This document shows positions 1 to 11,188 of a stretch of 64,000 nucleotides of DNA, one piece after another. The stretch spans positions 22,568,001-22,632,000 of the forward strand of contig CATNEN010000038.1 in the NCBI GenBank assembly GCA_950097015.1, in the 5' to 3' direction. Both the position numbers and the translations under genes were made by a program. The first letter of the stretch is position 1, and every line of letters begins with the position of its first letter. This stretch comes from Macrostomum hystrix. Taxonomy: Eukaryota > Platyhelminthes > Macrostomidae. Below the pieces are notes generated by a model. The model was given only the letters and a program-made list of their open reading frames with translations, was not told the DNA's origin and searched no databases.

Positions 1-693
1 GACTCAGTGGGATTAGACACTGTGAGATTAGACTCAATGAGATTAGACTCAGTGAGATTAGACTCAATGAGATTAGACTCAGTGAGATTAGACTCAGTGA
101 GATTAGACTCAATGAGATTAGACTCAGTGAGATTAGACTCAGTGGGATTAGACACTGTGAGATTAGACTCAATGAGATTAGACTCAGTGAGATTAGACTC
201 AATGAGATTAGACTCAGTGAGATTAGACTCAATGAGATTAGACTCAGTGAGATTAGACTCAGTGAGATTAGACTCAATGAGATTAGACTCGGTGAGATTA
301 GATTCAGTGAGATTAGACTCAATGAGATTAGACTCAGTGAGATTAGACTCAATGAGATTAGATTCAGTGAGATTAGACTCAGTGAGATTAGACTCAGTGA
401 GATTAGACTCAATGAGATTAGACTCAGTGAGATTAGACTCAGTGGGATTAGACACTGTGAGATTAGACTCAATGAGATTAGACTCAGTGAGATTAGACTC
501 AATGAGATTAGACTCAGTGAGATTAGACTCAATGAGATTAGACTCAGTGAGATTAGACTCAGTGAGATTAGACTCAATGAGATTAGACTCAATGAGATTA
601 GACTCGGTGAGATTAGATTCAGTGAGATTAGACTCAATGAGATTAGATTCAGTGAGATTAGACTCAATGAGATTAGACTCAGTGAGAGATTAG
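1..693. repeat. 15-bp minisatellite, continues left of the window
   Basis: About 46 tandem copies of a 15-bp unit, GATTAGACTCAGTGA, with A/G variants (gactcaatga and gactcagtga). Variant units recur in a higher-order pattern: the block at 121-240 is repeated at 421-540. The unit length is divisible by three, so the array is open in frame and reads as (RLDSV)n; I take this as a by-product of the repeat. It lies upstream of the first recognisable exon and is probably intronic. Confidence 0.95.
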
Positions 694-755
694 ACACATG
701 AGATCAGTCTCATGGATTCATAGCACTAGATCGGAATCTACTTATCCCATCACAG

Positions 756-3700
756 GCCGGAGTGGGAGCGCTGCGGTGAGTATATTTCAGGCGGCGCCGA
801 CCGTTGGAAGGAGCTGAGTCAGGGCAAACGCTCGGACGAGCTGGTAGACATCATTCTGCAGGAGATGTCCGGCCTCACAACTGGCGAGGCTCAGATGCTT
901 GAAGGGCTTGGCTACGATGACAAGGTTGGTGATGAGTCATAGAGTCATTCAATTTTTGTGATGGTACTTCTAAATTAATCAGCTTGAGCATGCTGTCAAT
1001 TTTGTGTAGGATTCGGTTTGAGTAGGATTCAGTTTGAGTAGGATTCAGTTTGAGTAGGATTCAGTTTGAGTAGGATTCAGTTTGAGTAGGATTCAGTTTG
1101 AGTAGGATTCAGTTTGAGTAGGATTCAGTTTGAGTAGGATTCAGTTTGAGTAGGATTCAGTTTGAGTAGGATTCAGTTTGAGTAGGATTCAGTTTGAGTA
1201 GGATTCAGTTTGAGTAGGATTCAGTTTGAGTAGGATTCAGTTTGAGTAGGATTCAGTTTGAGTAGGATTCAGTTTGAGTAGGATTCAGTTTGAGTAGGAT
1301 TCAGTTTGAGTAGGATTCAGTTTGAGTAGGATTCAGTTTGAGTAGGATTCAGTTTGAGTAGGATTCAGTTTGAGTAGGATTCAGTTTGAGTAGGATTCAG
1401 TTTGAGTAGGATTCAGTTTGAGTAGGATTCAGTTTGAGTAGGATTCAGTTTGAGTAGGATTCAGTTTGAGTAGGATTCAGTTTGAGTAGGATTCAGTTTG
1501 AGTAGGATTCAGTTTGAGTAGGATTCAGTTTGAGTAGGATTCAGTTTGAGTAGGATTCAGTTTGAGTAGGATTCAGTTTGAGTAGGATTCAGTTTGAGTA
1601 GGATTCAGTTTGAGTAGGATTCGGTTTGAGTAGGATTCAGTTTGAGTAGGATTCAGTTTGAGTAGGATTCAGTTTGAGTAGGATTCGGTTTGAGTAGGAT
1701 TCGGTTTGAGTAGGATTCAGTTTGAGTAGGATTCAGTTTGAGTAGGATTCAGTTTGAGTAGGATTCAGTTTGAGTAGGATTCGGTTTGAGTAGGATTCAG
1801 TTTGAGTAGGATTCAGTTTGAGTAGGATTCAGTTTGAGTAGGATTCAGTTTGAGTAGGATTCAGTTTGAGTAGGATTCAGTTTGAGTAGGATTCAGTTTG
1901 AGTAGGATTCAGTTTGAGTAGGATTCAGTTTGAGTAGGATTCAGTTTGAGTAGGATTCAGTTTGAGTAGGATTCAGTTTGAGTAGGATTCAGTTTGAGTA
2001 GGATTCAGTTTGAGTAGGATTCAGTTTGAGTAGGATTCAGTTTGAGTAGGATTCGGTTTGAGTAGGATTCAGTTTGAGTAGGATTCAGTTTGAGTAGGAT
2101 TCAGTTTGAGTAGGATTCAGTTTGAGTAGGATTCAGTTTGAGTAGGATTCAGTTTGAGTAGGATTCGGTTTGAGTAGGATTCAGTTTGAGTAGGATTCAG
2201 TTTGAGTAGGATTCAGTTTGAGTAGGATTCAGTTTGAGTAGGATTCAGTTTGAGTAGGATTCAGTTTGAGTAGGATTCAGTTTGAGTAGGATTCAGTTTG
2301 AGTAGGATTCAGTTTGAGTAGGATTCAGTTTGAGTAGGATTCAGTTTGAGTAGGATTCAGTTTGAGTAGGATTCAGTTTGAGTAGGATTCAGTTTGAGTA
2401 GGATTCAGTTTGAGTAGGATTCAGTTTGAGTAGGATTCAGTTTGAGTAGGATTCAGTTTGAGTAGGATTCAGTTTGAGTAGGATTCAGTTTGAGTAGGAT
2501 TCAGTTTGAGTAGGATTCAGTTCCTGATGCCGAGTTCCTGATGGAACGCACTAAATGATTTATGGCCGTCTGCCGAATGCCAATCCGCCAGGTGCCAAAG
2601 TTCCTGCAGCACGCCACCCCAGTCAATAATCGCCGAATGACGAAGCGTGACGCCCGCATCCACATTCGCGAGATCTGGGACGCCAGAAAGCGGGAGAAGG
2701 ACGAACAGGCGGCCGCGTTCGAGAAAGGCGACGCCAAGCCGTTGACTCCGATGGGAGACTTCGTCGACACATTGTTCCGCAGCATCTACGGCATCGATCA
2801 GATCCGGGTTGAGTGGGCCTACAGCTTCTACGATGCGCTGCAGCGCTACGGTCAGGACGAGCGCTGCCAGCAGTTCTACTCGGTCCTCATGGGCACAATG
2901 TCCGAGGACGTCTACTGGGACGACATGCGCACCTTGGGTAGGCTGCTGGACGCCTTCAAAGCCAAGGATCCCAGCGGCTCCGGGCTGCTGGACAAAGCCG
3001 AGTTTGGCGCCGTCATGCGCGAATTCTTCCTAGGCAGAACTGATGACACTTATCAGGAGCTGGTCGATGTGGCTGCTCAGGAGCTCGACACAGACGCCTC
3101 CGCCAAACTGGAATTCGACAAGCTCTTCATGACTGTGAGCCCCTTCCCTACTGGCCACTTCCTCTGCCACTCTCTGCCATCCCCTGTTCCTCTCTCCCCT
3201 CCCCATTTTCCTCTCTCCCCACCCCATTTTCCTCTCTCCCCTCCCCCTGTTCCTCTCTCCCCTTCATCTGTTCCTCTCTCCCCTGCCCCTGTCCCTCTCT
3301 CCCCTCCATCTTTTCCTCTCTACCCTGCATCTGTTCCCCTCTCCCCTGCATATGTTCCCCTCTCCCCTGCATCTGTTCCCCTCTCCCCTGCATCTGTTCC
3401 CCTCTCCCCTGCATCTGTTCCCCTCTCCCCTGCATCTGTTCCTCTCTCCCCTACATCTGTTCCTCTCTCCCCTCCATCTGTTCCTCTCTCCCCTCCATCT
3501 GTTCCTCTCTCCCCTCCATCTGTTCCTATCTCCCCTCCATCTGTTCCTCTCTCCCCTCCCCCTGTTCTTCTCTCCCATCCATCTGTTCCTCTCTCCCCTC
3601 CATCTGCTCCTCTCTCCCCTCCATCTGATCCTCTCTCCCCTCCATCTGTTCCTCTCTCCTATTCCCTCTTTTTCAATTAGTGGCTGTTTACAAAGATAGT

Positions 3701-6071
3701 TAGTAATAAAGCAAAAAACTAACATTTGTTTTACAGGATGACGAAGGTGAATTTGGCGCTTTTTTAAAAGACGTTAGAAAGCTACTGCGCGACGAGAAGG
3801 AGAAGTACATTGCCGAGATTCGCAAGGAGCTGGTCGATATTTCGTAAGCGCATTCTTTTTTTCCGATGATGTTCTTGAATTTCTACTATCAGTAGAGTGA
3901 AACTATTAAGAGCGTAATGATAAAAATTTGTAATTTTATTTGTACACCTTCAGCAATTCCAAGAAACGAGAGTCAAGGTAATTAAAATAAAAGAAAACTG
4001 CCTAAATCTGTCGAAAATTAAAGTGCTGGCACTGATTTCAAATTAGTTGATTTCCAGCTTTGTCCATGTACGCATGCAAATAAGCTACTTATACAGTAAT
4101 ATACGAGTAGTAATGAATATAATTTTCAGGGCATGCGCCGTATCCAATCTCCAAATTTGCTTCAATGTCAAAATTGCTTCTCTGTAGTTCTCGACTTCAA
4201 GCTAGTTGCTTGCCAAGTTTGTTGTTGGCTTGTAAGTTTATTGATTAAAACAGAAATCCAATCAGAAGAAATTTATTATCGCTTTAAAGAGGCCGATATA
4301 TCATCAACACGCTAATGCCTCTTAACTAATCTGCTTCTAGCAGCAATGTCGAAGCAGGCGAAGGCGGCGAGGCCAGCGACAATGACAACGAGACTTACGA
4401 GTCTGAAACGCGAGCAGTCGGAAGTATTCGGTTTGTTGCACTCCATCACAGTCGAAACCCTTTCTGGATCCCACAGTTTCGTCTTTTAGGCAACACAGAT
4501 TTCTGCTTTAGGAAGTAGCCGCATTCCCCAGTTGATAATTTAGACTAATTTGACTAGTTTAAATTTAGTGGAAACTGTTTATAGTCAACCCAACAGCTTT
4601 CCTTTCGTGCATCGCTCTCACTCCGCCTGTACTGAGAGACGCACCATGAACCGCATCTCCAGAACACCCACCGCACTCCGCGTGTCCCGACACCCCCCTC
4701 ACCTCCGCAAGACTAGATACCATCCTCACTCCACAAGTATAGACTGCACCCAACTCACGCCGCGTGTCCCAACACCCACCTCACGCCGCGTGTCCCTACA
4801 CCCACCTCAATTCGCAAGTATAGACAACCCACTCTGCAAGTATAGACACCCACCCCACTCAGCCTGTCCTGACACCACATCACTCCTCCTGTCCCGACAC
4901 CACCTCACTCCGCAAGTATAGACTGCACCCAACTCACCCAGCCAGTCGCGCAGCCACCTCACTCCACCAGTCCAGACGCCCACCTCAGTTCGCCTGTCCC
5001 CCAAATTTTCTTCTAATTCCATCCGCGACAAGATTTAGTTTAAAATAAAAACAGATGTAAATATTTTTAATCAATCCTGCATTATCGGTGGTTTTTCAGC
5101 TTTGTGTATGCTATGTCTCGTTTTCTTTCGTGTCAGTTTCTCTTTAATAAAATTATGGCTTGCATGCGTTATTGACACCTTGTGTCTGTTGTTTTGTTTT
5201 GAAATCTGTCAGCTGTTCTGTGGTCAATGTCAAAAGCTATTATTTTTGCATGGCAGTTATAGCAACCCTTTGCCTTTGCATGTCCATTTCCTGAACTGTG
5301 TCCCCGTGTCTGCACGCACTCGTTGTTCCAGAAATTTAATTCTTGCATGAAAACTTCCAACACTTTGAATGTCGCACAACAAACCAATTTTAGATAATCC
5401 TTTTTAACCCAATTACTTTAGCATTTTTACTTTAGTTCGATAGGCTACAAAATAATAAGACATAGATTACTTGAATTTGTTAACACGGGCCAAAACTATT
5501 TAAGTTAAGTGAAAGCAAAAAGGCAATATCTTGACGATGCCATTCAATTATCCAAGACACCCACCTCACTAATCATGCCCAATAAATTAGATAGCCTCGA
5601 GTGTCATTTCGACTGTCCAGACATTACTAAGCCTGTCTAAACACCCACCTCACTCCGCCTGTCTAAACATCCACCTCACTCCGCCTGTCTAAACAACTAC
5701 CTCACTTTCCCTGTCTAAGCATCCCTATCCTATTCTATCCTATGAAAACCAGCAATTTTCAAAAGCGCCCTTTAATTTGACGTTTTGCTTACTATTTCTC
5801 TACAAATGAGTAAGTACAAGTGCTATAATGAGTAAAATCTCCCTAAAAACGCATACTCAGGGCTGACAAGCTTACGCCGGACGACTGTATCCGGGCCTTC
5901 GCAATCGTGGATCCGTCTCTAGATCCTCTCAAGCAGGAGGAATATCTGCGCTGGATTTTCAATGTGCCCAACAAGCAAGACGACTATCGTAAGGCCGGCC
6001 AATTGGACATTGACACCGTGTGCGACAGGATGCTTAACGGACCAATCAAGCGAATGGGAAAGCGACTGTAG
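756..6071 (+). CDS. TSNAXIP1-like EF-hand protein, 3' part of gene (5' end outside window)
   Basis: Five exons join in a consistent frame: 756-924, 2592-3134, 3737-3843, 4344-4430 (or from 4341) and 5861-6071, giving about 371 residues ending ...KRMGKRL. All have AG acceptors and GT donors, with junction phases 0, 0, 2 and 2. The first exon reads PEWERCGEYISGGADRW...LVDIILQEMSG and joins VPKFLQHATPVNNRRMTKR. This layout resembles translin-associated factor X-interacting protein 1, a testis and cilium-associated family; the match is from memory and not searched. A canonical EF-hand loop, DPSGSGLLDKAE, lies near 2967-3002, with D, S, S, G, L, D and E in the expected positions. A second loop, DTDASAKLEFDK, near the end of the same exon lacks the Gly and final Glu and is degenerate. 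Exon 4 is acidic and low-complexity. Every intron except the 500-bp third one is repeat-rich. The structure is secure; the family name is moderately sure. Confidence 0.75.
1009..2520. repeat. 16-bp minisatellite in intron of the TSNAXIP1-like gene
   Basis: About 94 nearly perfect tandem copies of GATTCAGTTTGAGTAG, with a rare A-to-G variant (gattcggtttg). It fills most of the intron 925-2591 and stops about 70 bp before the acceptor at 2591. The unit length is not divisible by three and all frames are stopped. Confidence 0.97.
3165..3660. repeat. 21-bp polypyrimidine minisatellite in intron
   Basis: About 23 copies of a C/T-rich unit containing CTCTCCCCTCCATCTGTTCC lie inside intron 3135-3736 of the TSNAXIP1-like gene. 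The plus strand (the transcript sense) is almost purely pyrimidine over about 500 bp. The array is open in several frames on both strands because the unit is 21 bp. It begins some 30 bp after the splice donor at 3135. Confidence 0.93.
4341..4346 (+). other. NAGNAG-like tandem splice acceptor
   Basis: The acceptor of the fourth TSNAXIP1-like exon reads tctagcagcaatg. Splicing after TAG (exon from 4341) or after CAG (exon from 4344) keeps the frame and changes the protein by one residue. I chose 4344 only by convention. Confidence 0.5.
4620..5720. repeat. Degenerate CACCTCACTCCGC tandem motifs
   Basis: An imperfect repeat with cores such as CACCTCACTCCGC, followed by TGTCC or AAGTATAGAC, is scattered at 4620-5000 and 5555-5720 within the intron 4431-5860. 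Related CAACCTCACTCCGT motifs recur after the stop codon at 6215-6400. It looks like an old, decayed minisatellite. The rest of this 1.4-kb intron is AT-rich with nothing recognisable. Confidence 0.7.
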
Positions 6072-6418
6072 AATATATCATCTGCTATCTATTGACGATA
6101 ATGCCAGGTTTTCTTTTCTCTTTTAAATTTGTCAAATTAAGATATTTTTTCACGAGTTGTAATATTTTTTCTATCTAATTATAACTTCTATTTTATAATT
6201 TCCTTCCCTTTTAGCAACCTCACTCCGTCAGTGGGCCTGCTTGACCTCTTATTGGCTAGTGGAACAAGCCAGTGCAGCTTTTTTAATTTCCTATAATTTT
6301 CCACCCACCCCACTCCGTTAGTTGGCCTTCTTGAGCGCTTATTGGCTGATGACGCAGGCTCTTTTTCATAGGCACACCCATCTCACTCCATTTGCATGTG
6401 CTGGTTAAACAATTTACC

Positions 6419-6424
6419 AATAAA
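6419..6424 (+). promoter_or_regulatory. Possible polyadenylation signal
   Basis: An AATAAA hexamer about 350 bp after the TSNAXIP1-like stop codon at 6071 is the first such hexamer on the plus strand after the stop that I noticed. It is only a candidate in AT-rich DNA. From here to 7018 I see no gene or RNA. Confidence 0.3.
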
Positions 6425-7018
6425 TCAATATATACCTCTGCTAGATATGATACATTCAAATAAGTTATAATGGACTTTATTGAATGAGCATGCTACAACA
6501 CAATTCGAAGTAAAAAAATGGTATGTATTTTTAAAGTGCACAAAACCGGGTTTACTCTGTTACTCGTTCCTAAGTTGTTTTGCTCCGCGGACTGACAAAT
6601 TTGCAGACCTTGCTGAATAATAGTTTCATGAGGACTCTATTTTTTACTGTCAATGTGATACATGCATACTCTTTGCTATAAAATTGGTACATATGAAACA
6701 TAAAATAAAAAGTATGTATATTTGCTGACCTATTCAAAATACTCATTCAGAAAGTAGTGATTTCTGTTCTAGCCAAAAAGGGCATCACATGGATAATAAA
6801 TTGTTTAAAAATAGTTATTTTATTTTTTTAAAAGACTGATCCAAAAGCATAAGCTACATATTTGATATATTCAAAATATCAAAAAAGTTTTAGATTTTCA
6901 AATTTTGTCGAAGTATTCAAATAGAAATCAGCCATGAACAGAATAATGAAACAACATTGTTGAACTTCGGCCTTCGAATTTGTAAAGATAGATAAATTCA
7001 TGAGTGATTCAGTAGATT

Positions 7019-10000
7019 CTGTGTGAATCATGGGATTCTGTATGAATCATGGGATTCTGTGTGAATCATGGGATTCTGTGTGAATCATGGGAATCTGTGT
7101 GAATCATGGGATTCTGTGTGAATCATGGGATTCTGTGTGAATCATGGGATTCTGTGTGAATCATGGGATTCTGTGTGAATCATGGGATTCTGTATGAATC
7201 ATGGGAATCTGTGTGAATCATGGGATTCTGTATGAATCATGGGATTCTGTGTGAATCATGGGATTCTGTGTGAATCATGGGATTCTGTGTGAATCATGGG
7301 ATTCTGTGTGAATCATGGGATTCTGTGTGAATCATGGGATTCTGTATGAATCATGGGAATCTGTGTGAATCATGGGATTCTGTGTGAATCATGGGATTCT
7401 GTATGAATCATGGGAATCTGTGTGAATCATGGGATTCTGTGTGAATCATGGGAATCTGTGTGAATCATGGGATTCTGTGTGAATCATGGGATTCTGTGTG
7501 AATCATGGGATTCTGTGTGAATCATGGGATTCTGTGTGAATCATGGGATTCTGTATGAATCATGGGAATCTGTGTGAATCATGGGATTCTGTATGAATCA
7601 TGGGATTCTGTGTGAATCATGGGATTCTGTGTGAATCATGGGATTCTGTGTGAATCATGGGATTCTGTGTGAATCATGGGATTCTGTGTGAATCATGGGA
7701 TTCTGTATGAATCATGGGAATCTGTGTGAATCATGGGATTCTGTGTGAATCATGGGATTCTGTGTGAATCATGGGATTCTGTGTGAATCATGGGATTCTG
7801 TGTGAATCATGGGATTCTGTATGAATCATGGGAATCTGTGTGAATCATGGGATTCTGTGTGAATCATGGGATTCTGTGTGAATCATGGGATTCTGTATGA
7901 ATCATGGGAATCTGTGTGAATCATGGGATTCTGTGTGAATCATGGGATTCTGTGTGAATCATGGGATTCTGTGTGAATCATGGAATTCTTTGTGAATCAT
8001 GGGATTTTGTGTGAATCATGGGATTCTTTGTGAATCATGGGATTCTGTGTGAATCATGGGATTCTGTATGAATCATGGGATTCTGTGTGAATCATGGGAT
8101 TCTGTGTGAATCATGGGATTCTGTGTGAATCATGGGATTCTGTATGAATCATGGGAATCTGTGTGAATCATGGGATTCTGTGTGAATCATGGGAATCTGT
8201 GTGAATCATGGGATTCTGTATGAATCATGGGAATCTGTGTGAATCATGGGATTCTGTGTGAATCATGGGATTCTGTGTGAATCATGGGATTCTGTATGAA
8301 TCATGGGAATCTGTGTGAATCATGGGATTCTGTGTGAATCATGGGATTCTGTGTGAATCATGGGATTCTGTGTGAATCATGGAATTCTTTGTGAATCATG
8401 GGATTCTGTGTGAATCATGGGATTCTGTGTGAATCATGGGATTCTGTGTGAATCATGGGATTCTTTGTGAATCATGGGATTCTGTGTGAATCATGGGATT
8501 CTGTATGAATCATGGGATTCTGTGTGAATCATGGGATTCTGTGTGAATCATGGGATTCTGTATGAATCATGGGAATCTGTGTGAATCATGGGATTCTGTG
8601 TGAATCATGGGATTCTGTGTGAATCATGGGATTCTGTGTGAATCATGGAATTCTTTGTGAATCATGGGATTCTGTGTGAATCATGGGATTCTGTGTGAAT
8701 CATGGGATTCTGTGTGAATCATGGGATTCTGTGTGAATCATGGGATTCTGTGTGAATCATGGGATTCTGTGTGAATCATGGGATTCTGTGTGAATCATGG
8801 GATTCTGTGTGAATCATGGGATTCTGTGTGAATCATGGGATTCTGTATGAATCATGGGAATCTGTGTGAATCATGGGATTCTGTGTGAATCATGGGATTC
8901 TGTGTGAATCATGGGATTCTGTATGAATCATGGGAATCTGTGTGAATCATGGGATTCTGTGTGAATCATGGGATTCTGTGTGAATCATGGGATTCTGTGT
9001 GAATCATGGAATTCTTTGTGAATCATGGGATTCTGTGTGAATCATGGGATTCTGTGTGAATCATGGGATTCTGTGTGAATCATGGGATTCTTTGTGAATC
9101 ATGGGATTCTGTGTGAATCATGGGATTCTGTATGAATCATGGGATTCTGTGTGAATCATGGGATTCTGTGTGAATCATGGGATTCTGTATGAATCATGGG
9201 AATTCTGTGTGAATCATGGGATTCTGTGTGAATCATGGGATTCTGTGTGAATCATGGGATTCTGTGTGAATCATGGAATTCTTTGTGAATCATGGGATTC
9301 TGTGTGAATCATGGGATTCTTTGTGAATCATGGGATTCTGTGTGAATCATGGGATTCTGTGTGAATCATGGGATTCTGTGTGAATCATGGGATTCTGTGT
9401 GAATCATGGGATTCTGTGTGAATCATGGGATTCTGTGTGAATCATGGGATTCTGTGTGAATCATGGGATTCTGTGTGAATCATGGGATTCTGTGTGAATC
9501 ATGGGATTCTGTGTGAATCATGGGATTCTGTGTGAATCATGGGATTCTGTGTGAATCATGGGATTCTGTGTGAATCATGGGATTCTGTGTGAATCATGGG
9601 ATTCTGTGTGAATCATGGGATTCTGTGTGAATCATGGGATTCTGTGTGAATCATGGGATTCTGTGTGAATCATGGGATTCTGTGTGAATCATGGGATTCT
9701 GTGTGAATCATGGGATTCTGTGTGAATCATGGGATTCTGTGTGAATCATGGGATTCTGTGTGAATCATGGATTCTGTGTGAATCATGGGATTCTGTGTGA
9801 ATCATGGGATTCTGTGTGAATCATGGGATTCTGTGTGAATCATGGGATTCTGTGTGAATCATGGGATTCTGTGTGAATCATGGGATTCTGTGTGAATCAT
9901 GGGATTCTGTGTGAATCATGGGATTCTGTGTGAATCATGGGATTCTGTGTGAATCATGGGATTCTGTGTGAATCATGGGATTCTGTGTGAATCATGGATT

Positions 10001-10735
10001 CTGTGTGAATCATGGGATTCTGTGTGAATCATGGGATTCTGTGTGAATCATGGGATTCTGTGTGAATCATGGGATTCTGTGTGAATCATGGGATTCTGTG
10101 TGAATCATGGGATTCTGTGTGAATCATGGGATTCTGTGTGAATCATGGGATTCTGTGTGAATCATGGGATTCTGTGTGAATCATGGTTCTGTGTGAATCA
10201 TGGGATTCTGTGTGAATCATGGGATTCTGTGTGAATCATGGGATTCTGTGTGAATCATGGGATTCTGTGTGAATCATGGGATTCTGTGTGAATCATGGGA
10301 TTCTGTGTGAATCATGGGATTCTGTGTGAATCATGGGATTCTGTGTGAATCATGGGATTCTGTGTGAATCATGGGATTCTGTGTGAATCATGGGATTCTG
10401 TGTGAATCATGGGATTCTGTGTGAATCATGGGATTCTGTGTGAATCATGGAATTCTTTGTGAATCATGGGATTCTGTGTGAATCATGGGATTCTGTGTGA
10501 ATCATGGGATTCTGTGTGAATCATGGGATTCTGTGTGAATCATGGGATTCTGTGTGAATCATGGGATTCTGTGTGAATCATGGGATTCTGTGTGAATCAT
10601 GGGATTCTGTGTGAATCATGGGATTCTGTGTGAATCATGGGATTCTGTGTGAATCATGGGATTCTGTGTGAATCATGGGATTCTGTGTGAATCATGGGAT
10701 TCTGTGTGAATCATGGGATTCTGTGTGAATCATAG
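7019..10735. repeat. 20-bp minisatellite, 3.7 kb
   Basis: About 185 copies of GATTCTGTGTGAATCATGGG. Variants include gtatgaatc, gggaatctg, ggaattctttg and units missing 1-2 bases near 9770, 10000 and 10185. Each unit contains a small inverted repeat, GATTC-TGTGT-GAATC. The left half shows higher-order variant patterns, while 9330-10735 is nearly uniform, implying recent expansion there. It lies between two convergent genes. Confidence 0.97.
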
Positions 10736-11188
10736 AATCTGGCTTGTTTGCCTTCGTCAGTCAGCCATAGCCACACGCAGTCCTCCCTCACCACTCTCAG
10801 TGTGCACAGAAGTCTGTTTTAACCTTGCCATTTTTATGGCGATATTTTTTAGTGTTATGTGAGAGTTTTGCAGCCAAGTCTTTGCTTTTCTACTGTTGTC
10901 AGTAGTCTGAATTGTATCTCTCACAGCAGTTATTGAGCCGAAAATGTTAACCCGTGTTTTAGATTTTAATGGCGTTTGGTTGAATATTTTAAGGACATAC
11001 AGAAAAAAAGAAAAATACGCGCAGTCCTTCTACTGTTAAATAAGGAGTGTTTCAATAAGCATTCAATGTGCGAGCGGTGACAAAAATGTGTCTGTCACTG
11101 AAAGCAAAGGAACGGTATGTTAATTACAGGCGCCGATTTGCATAGGCTAATGAGCTCTGGCATGGCAACCAGAAGACTTCTCCGAGTG
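10736..11188. other. Spacer, no gene seen
   Basis: About 450 bp of unique AT-rich sequence between the 20-bp array and the stop codon of the minus-strand gene. It should contain that gene's 3' untranslated region. I see no coding exon, RNA gene or clear polyadenylation signal. Confidence 0.5.

Noticed and set aside
7-693. (RLDSV)n frame of 228 codons
   Set aside because: A 15-bp satellite translated from an alternative start; no unique protein sequence is attached.
3148-3725. Arg/Glu/Gly-repeat minus-strand frames
   Set aside because: Antisense reading of the polypyrimidine intron minisatellite.
4133-4315. 60-codon plus-strand frame between TSNAXIP1-like exons
   Set aside because: It does not fit the splice phases of the flanking exons and has AT-rich, non-biased codons; treated as intron.
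7019-10735. CRISPR-like regular repeat array
   Set aside because: Repeats are contiguous 20-bp units with no unique spacers, and the window is eukaryotic. The same applies to the other arrays.
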